64,000 bases of DNA from Sellimonas sp963559135 (GCA_963559135.1 CAUWJP010000007.1:31871-95870); one strand, 5' to 3'; counted from the stretch's first letter, positions 1-9,510 are shown. The notes: generated by a model not told the origin, from the sequence alone. Numbers and translations are program-made.

Positions 1-1191
1 CTGAAAAGAGGATATACGACGGGAACCTGCGCGGCGGCAGCGGCAAAGGCGGCGGCAATCATGCTGTTTTCCGGAGAGAAAGTCCGGGAGGTCCGTCTTA
101 CTGTCCCGGCAGGGGAGACACTGTTTCTGGAGGTGGAGGAGACCGTGCGGCATTTCGATGCGGTGTCGTGTGCAGTCCGAAAAGATGCGGGAGATGACCC
201 GGATATTACCCACGGAATGCTGGTTTTTGCCGAAGTAAAGAAGGAACCGACCCAAAGAAAGGAAAGGCCTTCGGAGGCGGAAGCGGATTCGATACAGATT
301 GTGCTGGAAGGCGGAGAGGGGATCGGTCGGGTGACAAAGCCGGGACTGGAGCAGCCGGTGGGAGCGCCCGCGATCAACAAGGTGCCGCGGAGTATGATTA
401 TGGAAGCTGTCAGGCAGGCAGCCGAGGAAGCCGGATTTTGCGGAACATTGAAGGTGACCATTTCTGCGCCGGAAGGGAAAGCACTTGCCCCAAAGACATT
501 CAATCCAAGACTTGGGATTGTGGGCGGTCTTTCCATCCTTGGAACAACAGGGATTGTGGAGCCTATGAGTGAGAAGGCGCTGACTGAGACGATTCTTCTG
601 GAAATGAAAGTACAAAAGAAAGAAGGAATTCAGACACTCTGTCTGGTTCCGGGAAATTATGGAAGCGATTTTCTGAAAGACGAGCTTGGATTTTCCTCGG
701 ACTGGGCGGTCAAATGCAGTAATTATGTGGGTGAGGCGCTGGATATGTCGGTAGTACTCGGATTTCCGAGAGTCCTTCTTGTGGGACATATCGGAAAGTT
801 TGCCAAACTTGCGGGGGGTATCATGAATACTCACTCCAGGATGGCGGATGGGCGTGCGGAGGTGTTCCTTGCGGCTCTTTCCCACCTTATGCCCAAGACT
901 TTGGAGGAAGACCCGGGGCGTGCCGGAGAGATGATCAGGCTGGTGCCGAAAATTGAGGAGAGTGTTACGACAGATGAGATGCTTGCCGTCCTTACGAGGG
1001 CCGGCATTCGGGAAGACGTGATGTTCCGGATCATGGAGCGTATCTCCTGGCATCTGAATCAGAGGACGAGAGGAGAAGTTCAGGTGGAACTTCTGACTTT
1101 TTCCAAAGAATGGGGGATCCTTGGAAAGACGAAAGGGGCCATGGATCTACTCAGGCAGATCAAAGAGGAACGGAAAGGACAAAAAGAATGA
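1..1191 (+). CDS. cbiD: Cobalt-precorrin-5B C1-methyltransferase CbiD, 5' end outside window
   Basis: CbiD methylates C1 of cobalt-precorrin-5B in anaerobic cobalamin synthesis, in the cytoplasm. The reading frame is open from base 1, and the residues before the first in-window ATG (61) spell the family's N-terminal signature, GYTTGTCAAAAAKAAA. Only a few N-terminal residues are therefore missing, and ATG 61 is not the true start. Other family features are the IPRSMI-like stretch (here VPRSMIME), the LGIVGGLSILGTTGIVEPMS segment and VGHIGKFAKLAGGI. The stop overlaps the next start as ATGA (1188-1191), so it is translationally coupled to cbiL. The operon promoter, and any B12 riboswitch, must lie upstream of the window. 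Confidence 0.96.
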   Translation: MKRGYTTGTCAAAAAKAAAIMLFSGEKVREVRLTVPAGETLFLEVEETVRHFDAVSCAVRKDAGDDPDITHGMLVFAEVKKEPTQRKERPSEAEADSIQIVLEGGEGIGRVTKPGLEQPVGAPAINKVPRSMIMEAVRQAAEEAGFCGTLKVTISAPEGKALAPKTFNPRLGIVGGLSILGTTGIVEPMSEKALTETILLEMKVQKKEGIQTLCLVPGNYGSDFLKDELGFSSDWAVKCSNYVGEALDMSVVLGFPRVLLVGHIGKFAKLAGGIMNTHSRMADGRAEVFLAALSHLMPKTLEEDPGRAGEMIRLVPKIEESVTTDEMLAVLTRAGIREDVMFRIMERISWHLNQRTRGEVQVELLTFSKEWGILGKTKGAMDLLRQIKEERKGQKE

Positions 1192-1919
1192 GTGGAATCT
1201 TATATGGAACAGGAACAGGGCCGGGAGAGGCAGAGCTTCTGACGTTGAAGGCGGTCCGGACGATCCGGTCCTGTGATATGATAGTGGTTCCGGTGTCTGA
1301 CAGAACACTGAAGGAGCCGTGTATCTGGGAGGAAGGGATGCCGTATCTCGACAGTTGTACGGCATATCAGATAGTACTGCCGGAAGTGCCGGAGATTCGC
1401 AAGAAGCAGGTGCTATGCCTTCCGATGCCGATGATGAAAGAAAAAGAAGAACTAAAACGTATCCACGATGCAGGTGCCAAGAAAGTGGAGGAATATCTGG
1501 ACGAAGGAAAAAACATTGCATTTCTGACCCTTGGAGATCCGTCCATTTATTCGACCTATCTGTATATTCATAAACGGGTGCAAAAAGACGGGTATCAGGC
1601 GGTGATTATACCGGGAATTCCGTCATTTTGCGCGGCGGCAGCGGCCCTGAATCGTGGGCTTGCGGAAAATAAAGAAGAGATTCATATCCTGCCGGCCTCC
1701 TATGGAATCGAGGAGGGACTGAAGCTTTCCGGAACGAAAATCCTGATGAAAACAGGGAAAAAGATGCCGTATGTCAAAGAGACGGTCAAGGCGTCAAAAG
1801 ATCAGTTCTGGATGGTAGAAAACTGTGGGATGGAAAATGAAAAGATTTATGAAAATCCGGACGATGTGCCGGAGAAATCTAGCTATTACTCGCTGATTGT
1901 GATAAAGGAGGGATCTTGA
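1188..1919 (+). CDS. cbiL: Cobalt-factor II / precorrin-2 C20-methyltransferase CbiL
   Basis: This 243-residue tetrapyrrole methylase transfers a methyl group from SAM to C20 of the cobalt-sirohydrochlorin ring. The N-terminal YGTGTGPGEAELLTLKAV is the SAM-binding loop of the family, LGDPSIYSTY is the second conserved motif, and PGIPSFCAAAAALN is the third. Start ATG 1188 overlaps the cbiD stop; an in-frame ATG at 1110 lies inside cbiD and would add residues not seen in the family. The MVVP-like segment after the first helix and the long PMMKEKEEL insert fit CbiL/CobI better than the other methylases here. The assignment also agrees with the operon order. Confidence 0.93.
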   Translation: MSGILYGTGTGPGEAELLTLKAVRTIRSCDMIVVPVSDRTLKEPCIWEEGMPYLDSCTAYQIVLPEVPEIRKKQVLCLPMPMMKEKEELKRIHDAGAKKVEEYLDEGKNIAFLTLGDPSIYSTYLYIHKRVQKDGYQAVIIPGIPSFCAAAAALNRGLAENKEEIHILPASYGIEEGLKLSGTKILMKTGKKMPYVKETVKASKDQFWMVENCGMENEKIYENPDDVPEKSSYYSLIVIKEGS

Positions 1920-2704
1920 TGGTACATTTTGTCGGAGCAGGGCCGGGAGCATGCGACCTGATTACCGTGCGTGGCGAACGCCTTCTGAAAGAGGCGGACG
2001 TGATTATCTATGCCGGATCATTGGTCAATCCAGAACTGTTACAGGTCAGAAAGGAAACTTGCGAGGTATATGACAGTGCTTATATGACGCTGGAAGAAGT
2101 GTTGGAAGTGATAGAAGTAGCAGAAGAGGGCAATAAGATGACGGTACGGCTTCACACTGGAGATCCAAGTCTCTATGGAGCCATCAAAGAGCAGATGGAT
2201 GAGTTGGATCGACGGGGAATTGCTTATGAGATTTGTCCGGGGGTAAGCTCCTTTTCAGGGGCGGCGGCAGCTCTCAAACTGGAGTATACTCTACCTGAGA
2301 TTTCCCAGTCAGTCATTATCACACGGATGGAAGGAAGGACCAAGGTGCCAGAGAAAGAATCGATCCGGAGTTTTGCGGCACATCAGGCGACTATGGTTCT
2401 GTTTTTGAGCACCGGACTTCTGGAACCGCTTTCCAGGGAACTGATAGCGGGCGGCTATCCGAAAGATACGCCTGCAGCCATCGTCTATAAGGCAAGCTGG
2501 CCGGAAGAAGCAGTCTACCGGTGTACAGTGGAAAGGCTGGCCGAGACCGCTAAAGCGAACCATGTGACGAAAACCGCGCTGATTGTAGTAGGAGAAGTGC
2601 TGGAAGGCGGAAAGAAAACCGAATACGAGCGGTCGAAGCTGTATGATCCGGAATTTACCACCATGTTCCGGGAGGGAACGAAGAAAGACGGGGAGACGAA
2701 ATAA
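1919..2704 (+). CDS. cbiF: Cobalt-precorrin-4 C11-methyltransferase CbiF
   Basis: A 261-residue SAM-dependent tetrapyrrole methylase that adds the C11 methyl to cobalt-precorrin-4. It opens with VHFVGAGPGACDLITVRGE, followed by ADVIIYAGSLVNPELL, which is characteristic of CobM/CbiF. TGDPSLYGAIKEQ and CPGVSSFSGAAAALK are the other two family motifs. The ATG shares one base with the cbiL stop (TGATG at 1917-1921), so the two are coupled; a TTG three bases upstream is less likely to be used. Length and motif order are normal for the family. Confidence 0.95.
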   Translation: MVHFVGAGPGACDLITVRGERLLKEADVIIYAGSLVNPELLQVRKETCEVYDSAYMTLEEVLEVIEVAEEGNKMTVRLHTGDPSLYGAIKEQMDELDRRGIAYEICPGVSSFSGAAAALKLEYTLPEISQSVIITRMEGRTKVPEKESIRSFAAHQATMVLFLSTGLLEPLSRELIAGGYPKDTPAAIVYKASWPEEAVYRCTVERLAETAKANHVTKTALIVVGEVLEGGKKTEYERSKLYDPEFTTMFREGTKKDGETK

Positions 2705-3453
2705 TGGAAAAGAAAGTATATGTCATAGGAATCGGACCAGGCGCCTACGAGGAAATGACAATCCGGGCCGTGCGGGCGATGGAATCCTGTGAGGTAATCA
2801 TTGGATACACCGTCTATGTGGATCTGGTAAAAGAGCAGTTCCCGGGGAAGACATTTCTTACTACGCCGATGACAAAGGAAGTGGAGCGTTGTGAGATGGC
2901 ATTAAAGGAAGCACAGGAGGGGCGGACAACGGCCATGATCTGCAGCGGGGACGCCGGAGTGTACGGAATGGCGGGTCTGATGCATGAGATCCGAAAAGAA
3001 CGCGGATATTCGGAAGTAGAGATCGAGGTGGTTCCGGGAATTACGGCTGCCACTGCAGGAGCAGCGATTCTGGGAGCTCCTCTCATTCATGATTTTGCGG
3101 TAATTTCCCTGAGTGATCTTTTGACGCCATGGGAGAAGATCGAAGAACGCCTGCGGTCTGCGGCTAGAGGTGATTTTGCTATCTGCCTTTACAATCCATC
3201 CAGCCGGAAACGAAAAAATTATCTCCGACGGGCCTGCGACATTCTTCTGGAATATCAGAGCCCGGATACGGTCTGCGGCTATGTGCGCCAGATCGCAAGA
3301 GACGGAGAGGAAAAGCATGTGACAACTCTTGGAAGACTGAAAGCAACAGAGACAGACATGTTTACCACGGTGTTCATCGGTAATTCTCAGACAAGAGTGA
3401 TCAAAGATGCGATGGTGACGCCGAGAGGATATCGATATGAAAAAAAGGATTAA
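2704..3453 (+). CDS. cbiH: Cobalt-factor III / precorrin-3B C17-methyltransferase CbiH
   Basis: A 249-residue methylase that methylates C17 and drives ring contraction in the anaerobic route. The N-terminus KKVYVIGIGPGAYEEMTIRA is the SAM loop; VIIGYTVYVDLV, SGDAGVYGMAGLMHE, VPGITAATAGAAILGAPL and FAICLYNPSSRKRKNYL are strongly typical of CobJ/CbiH. It lacks the C-terminal ferredoxin-like extension found in some homologues. The start overlaps the cbiF stop by one base (TAATG), and its 3' end overlaps cbiET by 17 bases. Confidence 0.95.
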   Translation: MEKKVYVIGIGPGAYEEMTIRAVRAMESCEVIIGYTVYVDLVKEQFPGKTFLTTPMTKEVERCEMALKEAQEGRTTAMICSGDAGVYGMAGLMHEIRKERGYSEVEIEVVPGITAATAGAAILGAPLIHDFAVISLSDLLTPWEKIEERLRSAARGDFAICLYNPSSRKRKNYLRRACDILLEYQSPDTVCGYVRQIARDGEEKHVTTLGRLKATETDMFTTVFIGNSQTRVIKDAMVTPRGYRYEKKD

Positions 3454-4669
3454 TCTGATTGGAATCGGAACAGATGGAAGCAGGAGCCTGACGCAGGAAG
3501 CCAGAGAACAGATCCAGAAAAGTACCGTATTGATTGGTGCCAAAAGGATGCTGCAAAGTGTGGAACCGATCCGGAAGAAAGAGGTCAGATGCTATGCATC
3601 TTACTGCCCGGAGGAGATCATGGTTATTCTGGAACAGGCGAAAGAAGAGGAGATTTCCGTTTTATTTTCCGGCGATCCGGGATTTTACAGTGGTGCAAAG
3701 CAGCTTACAAAGCGTCTTGAAGAAAGTGGCTGGGAGATTCGGGTGATTCCGGGAATTTCCTCGGTGATCTGCATGGCGGCACGCTGTCAGGTGCCATGGG
3801 AGAGGGCGGCACTGGTAAGCCTCCACGGAACCGGACAGAATGCGGTTTATGAGATCTGTACCCACGAACATACTTTCCTGCTCCTTGGCGGCAAGGAGAC
3901 AGCAGAACGATTTCTGGAAAAGATGTCCTGGTACGGGCTGGATTATCTGGAAGCCGCAGCAGGACGGGAGCTTTCATATGAAGAGGAAGTATTCTTTCAC
4001 GGAACGATCCGGGAGCTGACGCCGGAGCTGCTTTCCGGGCTTTCCGTACTCTGGGTGCATAATCCGGATTATGATACGTCCGTGGGACGGCATCTGGAAG
4101 ATGAGGACCTGATTAGAGGGAAGGTCCCGATGACCAAGTCGGCAGTCCGGGCCATGGCGGTTGCCGCTCTGAAGCTTCAGAAAGCTACAGTCCTTTATGA
4201 CATCGGGGCCGGAACCGGAAGTGTGTCGATAGAGGCGGCGCTTCAGCACGGATCTATCCGGGTATATGCCGTTGAACGAAATCCGGAAGGAATTGCTCTC
4301 ATTCGGGAAAATAAGCGAAAATGGCGGACCGATCAGGTAGAGATTGTAGAGGGAAGTGCGCCGGAGGCACTTTCGGATCTTCCTGCGCCGACCCATGTAT
4401 TTATTGGTGGAAGCGGAAACAGACTGAAAGAGATCGTAGAAATCTGCCTGTCGAAAAATCCATCGGTTCGGATTGTGCTGACTGCGGTCAGCATGGAAAC
4501 GATCCGGGAGATGACCGAGCTTTTGCAGGACAGCCGATGGGAGACAGCCGAGGTGATGCAGATTCAGGCATCAGGTAGCCGGAAGATGGGAGCCCATCAT
4601 CTGATGACAGCCCAGAACCCGGTGTGGATGGCAGTGTTTCAGGGAAGAAAGGAAGAAAACCATGAGTGA
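3437..4669 (+). CDS. cbiET: CbiE-CbiT fusion: cobalt-precorrin-7 C5-methyltransferase / cobalt-precorrin-6B C15-methyltransferase (decarboxylating)
   Basis: A 410-residue two-domain enzyme. Residues about 1-205 are the CbiE tetrapyrrole methylase (INLIGIGTDGSRSLT, FSGDPGFYSGAKQL, IPGISSVICMAARCQ). Residues about 215-405 are the CbiT class I methyltransferase, with the domain entry motif GKVPMTKSAVRAMAVA and the SAM-binding YDIGAGTGSVSIEAAL. The fused form corresponds to CobL of the aerobic pathway and is common in Firmicutes. It would methylate C5 and C15 and remove the acetate carboxyl at C12. The start lies 17 bases inside cbiH and its end overlaps cbiA by 8 bases. Confidence 0.94.
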   Translation: MKKRINLIGIGTDGSRSLTQEAREQIQKSTVLIGAKRMLQSVEPIRKKEVRCYASYCPEEIMVILEQAKEEEISVLFSGDPGFYSGAKQLTKRLEESGWEIRVIPGISSVICMAARCQVPWERAALVSLHGTGQNAVYEICTHEHTFLLLGGKETAERFLEKMSWYGLDYLEAAAGRELSYEEEVFFHGTIRELTPELLSGLSVLWVHNPDYDTSVGRHLEDEDLIRGKVPMTKSAVRAMAVAALKLQKATVLYDIGAGTGSVSIEAALQHGSIRVYAVERNPEGIALIRENKRKWRTDQVEIVEGSAPEALSDLPAPTHVFIGGSGNRLKEIVEICLSKNPSVRIVLTAVSMETIREMTELLQDSRWETAEVMQIQASGSRKMGAHHLMTAQNPVWMAVFQGRKEENHE

Positions 4670-6089
4670 TGCAAAGAAGACGGGACGGCTTCTGATTGCC
4701 GGGACAGGAAGCGGATGCGGGAAAACGAGCGTTGTCTGCGGATTGCTTCGGGCATATCAGAAACGGGGACTTGCTTTGGCAGCATGCAAATGCGGGCCGG
4801 ATTACATTGACCCGCTTTTCCATGAGAAGGTTCTCGGCATCCCTTCTGAAAATCTGGATCTTTTCTTCCATGAGCCCAAGATGCAGAAGCAGCTGCTGGC
4901 ACGTCACAGCCGAGGGGCGGACCTGGTAGTGGCGGAAGGAGTCATGGGATATTATGACGGAATGAGCCTGGAAAGCCCGAAGGGGAGTACGAGCGAGATA
5001 GCGGCAGTTCTTCAGATGCCGACGGTACTGGTCGTTCCCTGCCGGGGAATGGGTCATTCGGTGCTGGCATTTTTGAAAGGCTATCTGGAATACGAAACGG
5101 CGAGCCAGATCCGGGCCGTCATTTTGAACGGAATCACCGGACGTACCTACGAAAAGCTTGCGCCGGTACTAGAAACGTGGATGCGAGAAAATGGCTATGC
5201 TGTCAGTATGGCAGGATATTTTCCTAAGATGGCGGATGCGGAATTAAAAAGCAGACATTTGGGACTGATTCTTCCAGAGGAAGTAGAGGCACTGCAGGAG
5301 AAACTGGATCTGCTTGCAGGACAGACAGAGCAGACCGTGGATCTGGATCTGCTGTTACAGATTGCGGGAGAAGCATCGGACCTGGAAACGGGAGAAAAAG
5401 AAGCCGGGGAAGAAACGGGAGCGGAAAAGCCGAAACTTCGGATTGGTGCGGCAAAAGATGAGGCGTTTTGTTTTTATTATAAAGACAATCTGGAACTTTT
5501 GCGGGAACTTGGTTGTGAGATTGTAACCTTTTCTCCGCTTCATGATGCGGCTCTGCCGGACGACATCGACGGTTTGATTCTGGCAGGGGGATACCCGGAA
5601 CTCTACGCAAAGGAGCTGTCCGAAAATGTGTCCATGCGGAAAGCGGTGCTTCAGAGCCTTGAAAGAGGGCTTCCATGCCTGGCGGAATGCGGAGGGTTTC
5701 TCTATCTGAAGGAGGAACTGGAAGGTGATGACAAAAAGCGATATCCGATGGTTGGTTTTTTGGAAGGGAGAGGATACCGGACGAACACATTAGGACGATT
5801 CGGCTACCTGACCCTGGAGTCCAGGAAGGATCTTCTGTTCCTGAAACAAGGAGAGACAATCCGCGGGCATGAGTTTCATTACTGGGACTGCACAGACAAT
5901 GGAAACTGCTGTCTGGCTGTCAAGCCGGATGGGCAGCGGTCGTGGGAGTGTATGGAACAAAAGAAGCAAGTCTTTGCAGGATTTGCGCATATCAGCTATG
6001 ATTCCAATCCGGCATTTGCCAAACGCTTTGTCGGATGCTGTCTGGAAAGGAGAGAGAAAGGAAATGCCGGAAACGACATGGAAAAATGA
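4662..6089 (+). CDS. cbiA: Cobyrinate a,c-diamide synthase CbiA
   Basis: A 475-residue ATP-dependent glutamine amidotransferase that amidates the a and c side chains of cobyrinate. The N-terminal dethiobiotin-synthase-like domain has the P-loop AGTGSGCGKTSVVCGLL near residue 13 and the family motif KCGPDYIDPLFH. The C-terminal class I glutaminase-like domain carries the nucleophile cysteine in LPCLAECGGFLYL and a conserved HEFHYWD near the end. A charged linker (about residues 240-260, rich in Glu and Lys) separates the two. The last 26 bases overlap the cobT start. CbiP later in the operon is the related enzyme for the other four amidations. Confidence 0.96.
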   Translation: MSDAKKTGRLLIAGTGSGCGKTSVVCGLLRAYQKRGLALAACKCGPDYIDPLFHEKVLGIPSENLDLFFHEPKMQKQLLARHSRGADLVVAEGVMGYYDGMSLESPKGSTSEIAAVLQMPTVLVVPCRGMGHSVLAFLKGYLEYETASQIRAVILNGITGRTYEKLAPVLETWMRENGYAVSMAGYFPKMADAELKSRHLGLILPEEVEALQEKLDLLAGQTEQTVDLDLLLQIAGEASDLETGEKEAGEETGAEKPKLRIGAAKDEAFCFYYKDNLELLRELGCEIVTFSPLHDAALPDDIDGLILAGGYPELYAKELSENVSMRKAVLQSLERGLPCLAECGGFLYLKEELEGDDKKRYPMVGFLEGRGYRTNTLGRFGYLTLESRKDLLFLKQGETIRGHEFHYWDCTDNGNCCLAVKPDGQRSWECMEQKKQVFAGFAHISYDSNPAFAKRFVGCCLERREKGNAGNDMEK

Positions 6090-7134
6090 GATCAAACAGA
6101 TCATATTGCCGGACGAGGAGGTAAGGATGGCATCTCTTGTACGGTGGAACCATCTTGCTAAGCCCCTTCATGGAATGGGGGCATTAGAAGAGATGATTGC
6201 AAGGATTGCAGGAATTCAGGGCAGACTCCATCCGTCATTACAGAAGAAGGGGATTGTGGTGCTTTGCGCGGACAACGGGATTGTAAAGGAAGGAGTCTCT
6301 CAGACAGGGGCTGATGTGACTGCCGTAGTGGCGGGGAACTTTCTGACCGGGCAGACAAGTGTCTGTAAGATGGCAAAGGTGGCAGGCGCAGATATCTTAC
6401 CTTATGATATTGGAATTCTGACGGATGTGGAAGGGCTTACAAAAGCAGAATACAAGGTGTCCTGCGGGACGAAGGATTTTTTGGAAGAGCCGGCTATGAC
6501 AAGGGGAGAGTGCATTTGTGCTATCCTGACCGGAATGAAGATTGTAAAAGAGCGGAAAGCACAGGGATATGAGATCCTTGCTACCGGGGAGATGGGAATC
6601 GGCAATACGACAACCAGTAGCGCTGTAGCCTGTGCCCTTACCGGGGAAGCGGCAGAGGTAATGACCGGGCGGGGAGCCGGACTTTCCGATGAAGGCCTGC
6701 TCCGGAAAAAGGAAGTCATCACAGAAGGTCTGGAAAAGAGAAATCCGGACCCTGCGGATCCGGTAGATATTCTGGCAAAGGTCGGCGGACTGGATATTGC
6801 GGGACTGACCGGAGTCTTCTTAGGATGTGCCAGATATCAGGTTCCGGCAGTGCTGGATGGATTTATCTCCTCAGTAGCTGCCCTTGCGGCGGTGCGGATT
6901 GAGCCAAAGGTGAAGGATTACCTGTTTGCCTCCCACAGGTCGAAAGAACCGGCCCACAACCGGATTCTGGAGGAACTTGGACTGGAAGCCGTGCTGGATC
7001 TTGGCATGGCACTTGGAGAAGGAACCGGGGCCTGTGCCCTATTCCCACTTCTGGATATGGCCATGATGGTTTATGAGGAGATGAGTTCCTTCGAAGACAT
7101 ACAGGTAGAACAGTATAAGGAGTATACACTATGA
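6064..7134 (+). CDS. cobT: Nicotinate-nucleotide--dimethylbenzimidazole phosphoribosyltransferase CobT
   Basis: A 356-residue enzyme that makes alpha-ribazole 5'-phosphate for the lower ligand from nicotinate mononucleotide and a benzimidazole. The N-terminal KPLHGMGALEEMIARIA, LCADNGIVKEGVSQ and the C-terminal LGEGTGACALFPLLDMA, which holds the catalytic glutamate, are family signatures. The start is set at ATG 6064 because a purine-rich AAAGGAGAGAGAAAGGA site precedes it and the protein then begins like other CobT; an upstream frame-open extension lies in cbiA. It overlaps cbiA by 26 bases and ends ATGA with cobS. Confidence 0.95.
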   Translation: MPETTWKNEIKQIILPDEEVRMASLVRWNHLAKPLHGMGALEEMIARIAGIQGRLHPSLQKKGIVVLCADNGIVKEGVSQTGADVTAVVAGNFLTGQTSVCKMAKVAGADILPYDIGILTDVEGLTKAEYKVSCGTKDFLEEPAMTRGECICAILTGMKIVKERKAQGYEILATGEMGIGNTTTSSAVACALTGEAAEVMTGRGAGLSDEGLLRKKEVITEGLEKRNPDPADPVDILAKVGGLDIAGLTGVFLGCARYQVPAVLDGFISSVAALAAVRIEPKVKDYLFASHRSKEPAHNRILEELGLEAVLDLGMALGEGTGACALFPLLDMAMMVYEEMSSFEDIQVEQYKEYTL

Positions 7135-7913
7135 AATGGATTCGATCCTTTATTATTGCCTTTTCCATGTATTCGAAGATCCCCATGCCAAAAGTCCAGT
7201 GGACAAAATCGTCCATGCAGTATGCGTTCTGCTTCTTCCCGCTGGTAGGGGGCGTGGCGGGCGCATTGACGTGGGGAACAGGACTTGGGCTGTTTGTTCT
7301 TCGTGATGAGGGGAAACTTCCGGCCTTGTTTCCTGCAGTATTTCTTACGATCCTTCCGCTTCTGATAACGGGTGGAATCCATATGGATGGATTTCTGGAT
7401 ACTTCAGATGCAAGGCATTCCTACGGAGAACGGGAGAAAAAGCTTGCGATTCTGAAAGATCCACACACCGGCGCTTTTGCAGTGATCAGTGCGGCTATCT
7501 ATCTTCTCTGGAGTCTGGCTCTCTGGTCAGCGGCAGATGAGAAAGTCCTTCCGGGGATGACCTGTGTCATGGTTCTTTCCAGAACATTGAGCGGCCTTTC
7601 TGTGACGGTCGGAAAAGGAGCAAAGTCAGACGGACTTGCGGCTGCATTCCGGGAAGCTGCAAAACAAAAGGCAGTATGGATTTCTACGGGGTTCTATCTT
7701 GTAGCCTGCGTGGCCTTTTTGGTGGTGGTTTCCGGTGTGATCCCGGCAATGCTTCTGCTTTTGACGGTGGGAGCAGTGTTTGCCTGGTATCTTAGGATGG
7801 CGGTGCGGGAGTTTGGCGGCATTACAGGGGATCTGGCAGGCTGGTTCCTACAGGTCTGTGAACTTACTGCATTGACGGTGCTGACAGCCTGGTCTTGGAT
7901 GATCCGGTTTTGA
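7131..7913 (+). CDS. cobS: Adenosylcobinamide-GDP ribazoletransferase (cobalamin synthase) CobS
   Basis: A 260-residue integral membrane enzyme that joins alpha-ribazole (phosphate) to adenosylcobinamide-GDP. The hallmark HMDGFLDTSDARHS, with its metal-binding acidic residues, lies at about residues 83-96, followed by KLAILKDPHTGAFAV. Several hydrophobic segments (around 35-55, 65-82, 110-130, 180-215, 230-255) agree with a polytopic protein. Its start overlaps the cobT stop as ATGA. The operon therefore places the enzyme that makes the nucleotide base directly before the one that uses it. Confidence 0.95.
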   Translation: MKWIRSFIIAFSMYSKIPMPKVQWTKSSMQYAFCFFPLVGGVAGALTWGTGLGLFVLRDEGKLPALFPAVFLTILPLLITGGIHMDGFLDTSDARHSYGEREKKLAILKDPHTGAFAVISAAIYLLWSLALWSAADEKVLPGMTCVMVLSRTLSGLSVTVGKGAKSDGLAAAFREAAKQKAVWISTGFYLVACVAFLVVVSGVIPAMLLLLTVGAVFAWYLRMAVREFGGITGDLAGWFLQVCELTALTVLTAWSWMIRF

Positions 7914-7963
7914 TGGAGGAAAAGTGGCCTGTTAAAGACACAAAACAGAAACGAGGAACAACG

Positions 7964-8539
7964 ATGGAACTGATCTTAATCCGGCATTTTGCAACGGCCG
8001 GAAATCTGGAAAAACGATATATCGGTAAGACGGACGAGCCGATTCTTCCGGTGGCAGAAAAAAAGAAAATGCCGCGTGCTGAGATTGTCCTGACCAGTCC
8101 CATGAAACGATGCCGTCAGACGGCAAAGTTACTTTATCCGGGGGTGGAACAGATCGTATGGAACGGATTCCGGGAATGTGATTTCGGCGCTTTTGAAGGG
8201 AAGAATTATCTGGAACTGACGGGAGAATCTTCCTATCAGGCGTGGATCGACTCTGGAGGAGAACTGCCATTTCCGGGAGGGGAGTCGAAGGCATCTTTCT
8301 GTGAACGGACGCGGGAGACCTTTGAACAGGCAGTGGCCAAGCTGATGGAACATAAGATTAAACGGGCAGCCATCATCGCCCACGGAGGTACGCTGATGGC
8401 AGTGCTTTCGGCATATGCAGTTCCCAAACAGGGATACTATGAGTGGAATTGTGGAAACGGGTGTGGATATCAGGTCCGTATTTTTGAGGACCGGTGGAAA
8501 ACCGGGGAGAAACAATGTAAGGTGGAAAGAAAGCTATGA
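7964..8539 (+). CDS. cobC: Histidine phosphatase family protein, probable alpha-ribazole phosphatase CobC
   Basis: A 191-residue phosphoglycerate-mutase-like phosphatase. LILIRHFATAGNLEKRYIG is the RH motif (RHG variant with RHF), LTSPMKRCRQTAKLLYP is the second arginine motif, ECDFGAFEGKNYLEL follows, and AAIIAHGGTLMAVL holds the second catalytic histidine. Within a cobalamin operon, between cobS and cbiB, the likely job is to remove the 5'-phosphate of alpha-ribazole phosphate or of cobalamin phosphate. Start ATG 7964 follows a GAGGA site; an open frame from 7895 runs back into cobS. It overlaps cbiB by four bases. The substrate is inferred from context only. Confidence 0.85.
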   Translation: MELILIRHFATAGNLEKRYIGKTDEPILPVAEKKKMPRAEIVLTSPMKRCRQTAKLLYPGVEQIVWNGFRECDFGAFEGKNYLELTGESSYQAWIDSGGELPFPGGESKASFCERTRETFEQAVAKLMEHKIKRAAIIAHGGTLMAVLSAYAVPKQGYYEWNCGNGCGYQVRIFEDRWKTGEKQCKVERKL

Positions 8540-9510
8540 TTATTTTGGCAGCATGTGCGGCAGGATTTATACTGGACCTGCTTTTTGGAGATCCGGCCTG
8601 GATCTATCATCCGGTGAGGATTATCGGGCATCTGATCAGCGGACTGGAAAAGAAGCTGTACAAAGAGGGCGCTTTGCCGGAGAGTCTCAGAAGAAGGGGA
8701 ACCTTTCTCTGGATCGGGACGGTGGGAATTGCAACAATCGTTCCGTGTCTTTTTTTAAGGGCGGCCTTCCAGATTCATCCGTTGCTTTATTTCCTGCTCC
8801 AGAGTTTCTGGTGCTGGCAGCTACTTGCCACAAAATCTCTGAAGACAGAAAGCATGAAAGTAAAACAGGCATTGGATGCAGGGACGCTTGAGGATGGAAG
8901 AACGGCTGTGTCAATGATTGTCGGAAGAGATACAAAAAGCCTTACCGAGGAAGGCGTGGTGAAAGCTACAGTAGAGACGGTGGCGGAGAACACGTCCGAC
9001 GGGATTATTGCTCCGCTGTTTTATATGATGATTGGCGGCGCAGGGCTTGGATTTTTTTATAAAGCGGTTAACACAATGGATTCCATGGTGGGATACAAAA
9101 ACGACCGGTATCTGGATTTTGGAAGGACGGCAGCCCGAATGGATGATTTGTTCAACCTGATTCCGGCAAGGCTTTCGGCGCTTCTTATGATTGGAGCAGC
9201 TGGGATTCTGGGACTTTTTGACAGCAGACATTATAGTATGGCAAATGCATGGAAGATCTACAGAAGAGACCGTCACAACCACAAAAGCCCGAATGCGGCT
9301 CAGACCGAGTCTGTCTGTGCGGGAGCGCTTTCGGTTCGCCTGGCGGGAAATGCGTGGTATTTTGGGAAATTATACGAGAAACCTTATATCGGGGATGATA
9401 TCCGCCCGATTGAACGGGAAGATATCAGACGGGCAAACCGACTGCTCTATGGAACGGCCGTACTTGGTGTACTGGTTTTTGGACTGGTAAGGCTGATTGC
9501 AATTTTATAA
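8536..9510 (+). CDS. cbiB: Adenosylcobinamide-phosphate synthase CbiB
   Basis: A 324-residue polytopic membrane protein that attaches (R)-1-amino-2-propanol phosphate to adenosylcobyric acid. Conserved family segments are LDLLFGDPAWIYHPVRIIG near the N-terminus, VGRDTKSLTEEGVVKATVE, ENTSDGIIAPLFY, KAVNTMDSMVGYKNDRY, and NHKSPNAAQTESVCAGAL. Cofactor synthesis continues with cobD immediately downstream, which makes the aminopropanol phosphate substrate. The ATG overlaps the cobC stop (ATGA at 8536-8539). Confidence 0.95.
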   Translation: MIILAACAAGFILDLLFGDPAWIYHPVRIIGHLISGLEKKLYKEGALPESLRRRGTFLWIGTVGIATIVPCLFLRAAFQIHPLLYFLLQSFWCWQLLATKSLKTESMKVKQALDAGTLEDGRTAVSMIVGRDTKSLTEEGVVKATVETVAENTSDGIIAPLFYMMIGGAGLGFFYKAVNTMDSMVGYKNDRYLDFGRTAARMDDLFNLIPARLSALLMIGAAGILGLFDSRHYSMANAWKIYRRDRHNHKSPNAAQTESVCAGALSVRLAGNAWYFGKLYEKPYIGDDIRPIEREDIRRANRLLYGTAVLGVLVFGLVRLIAIL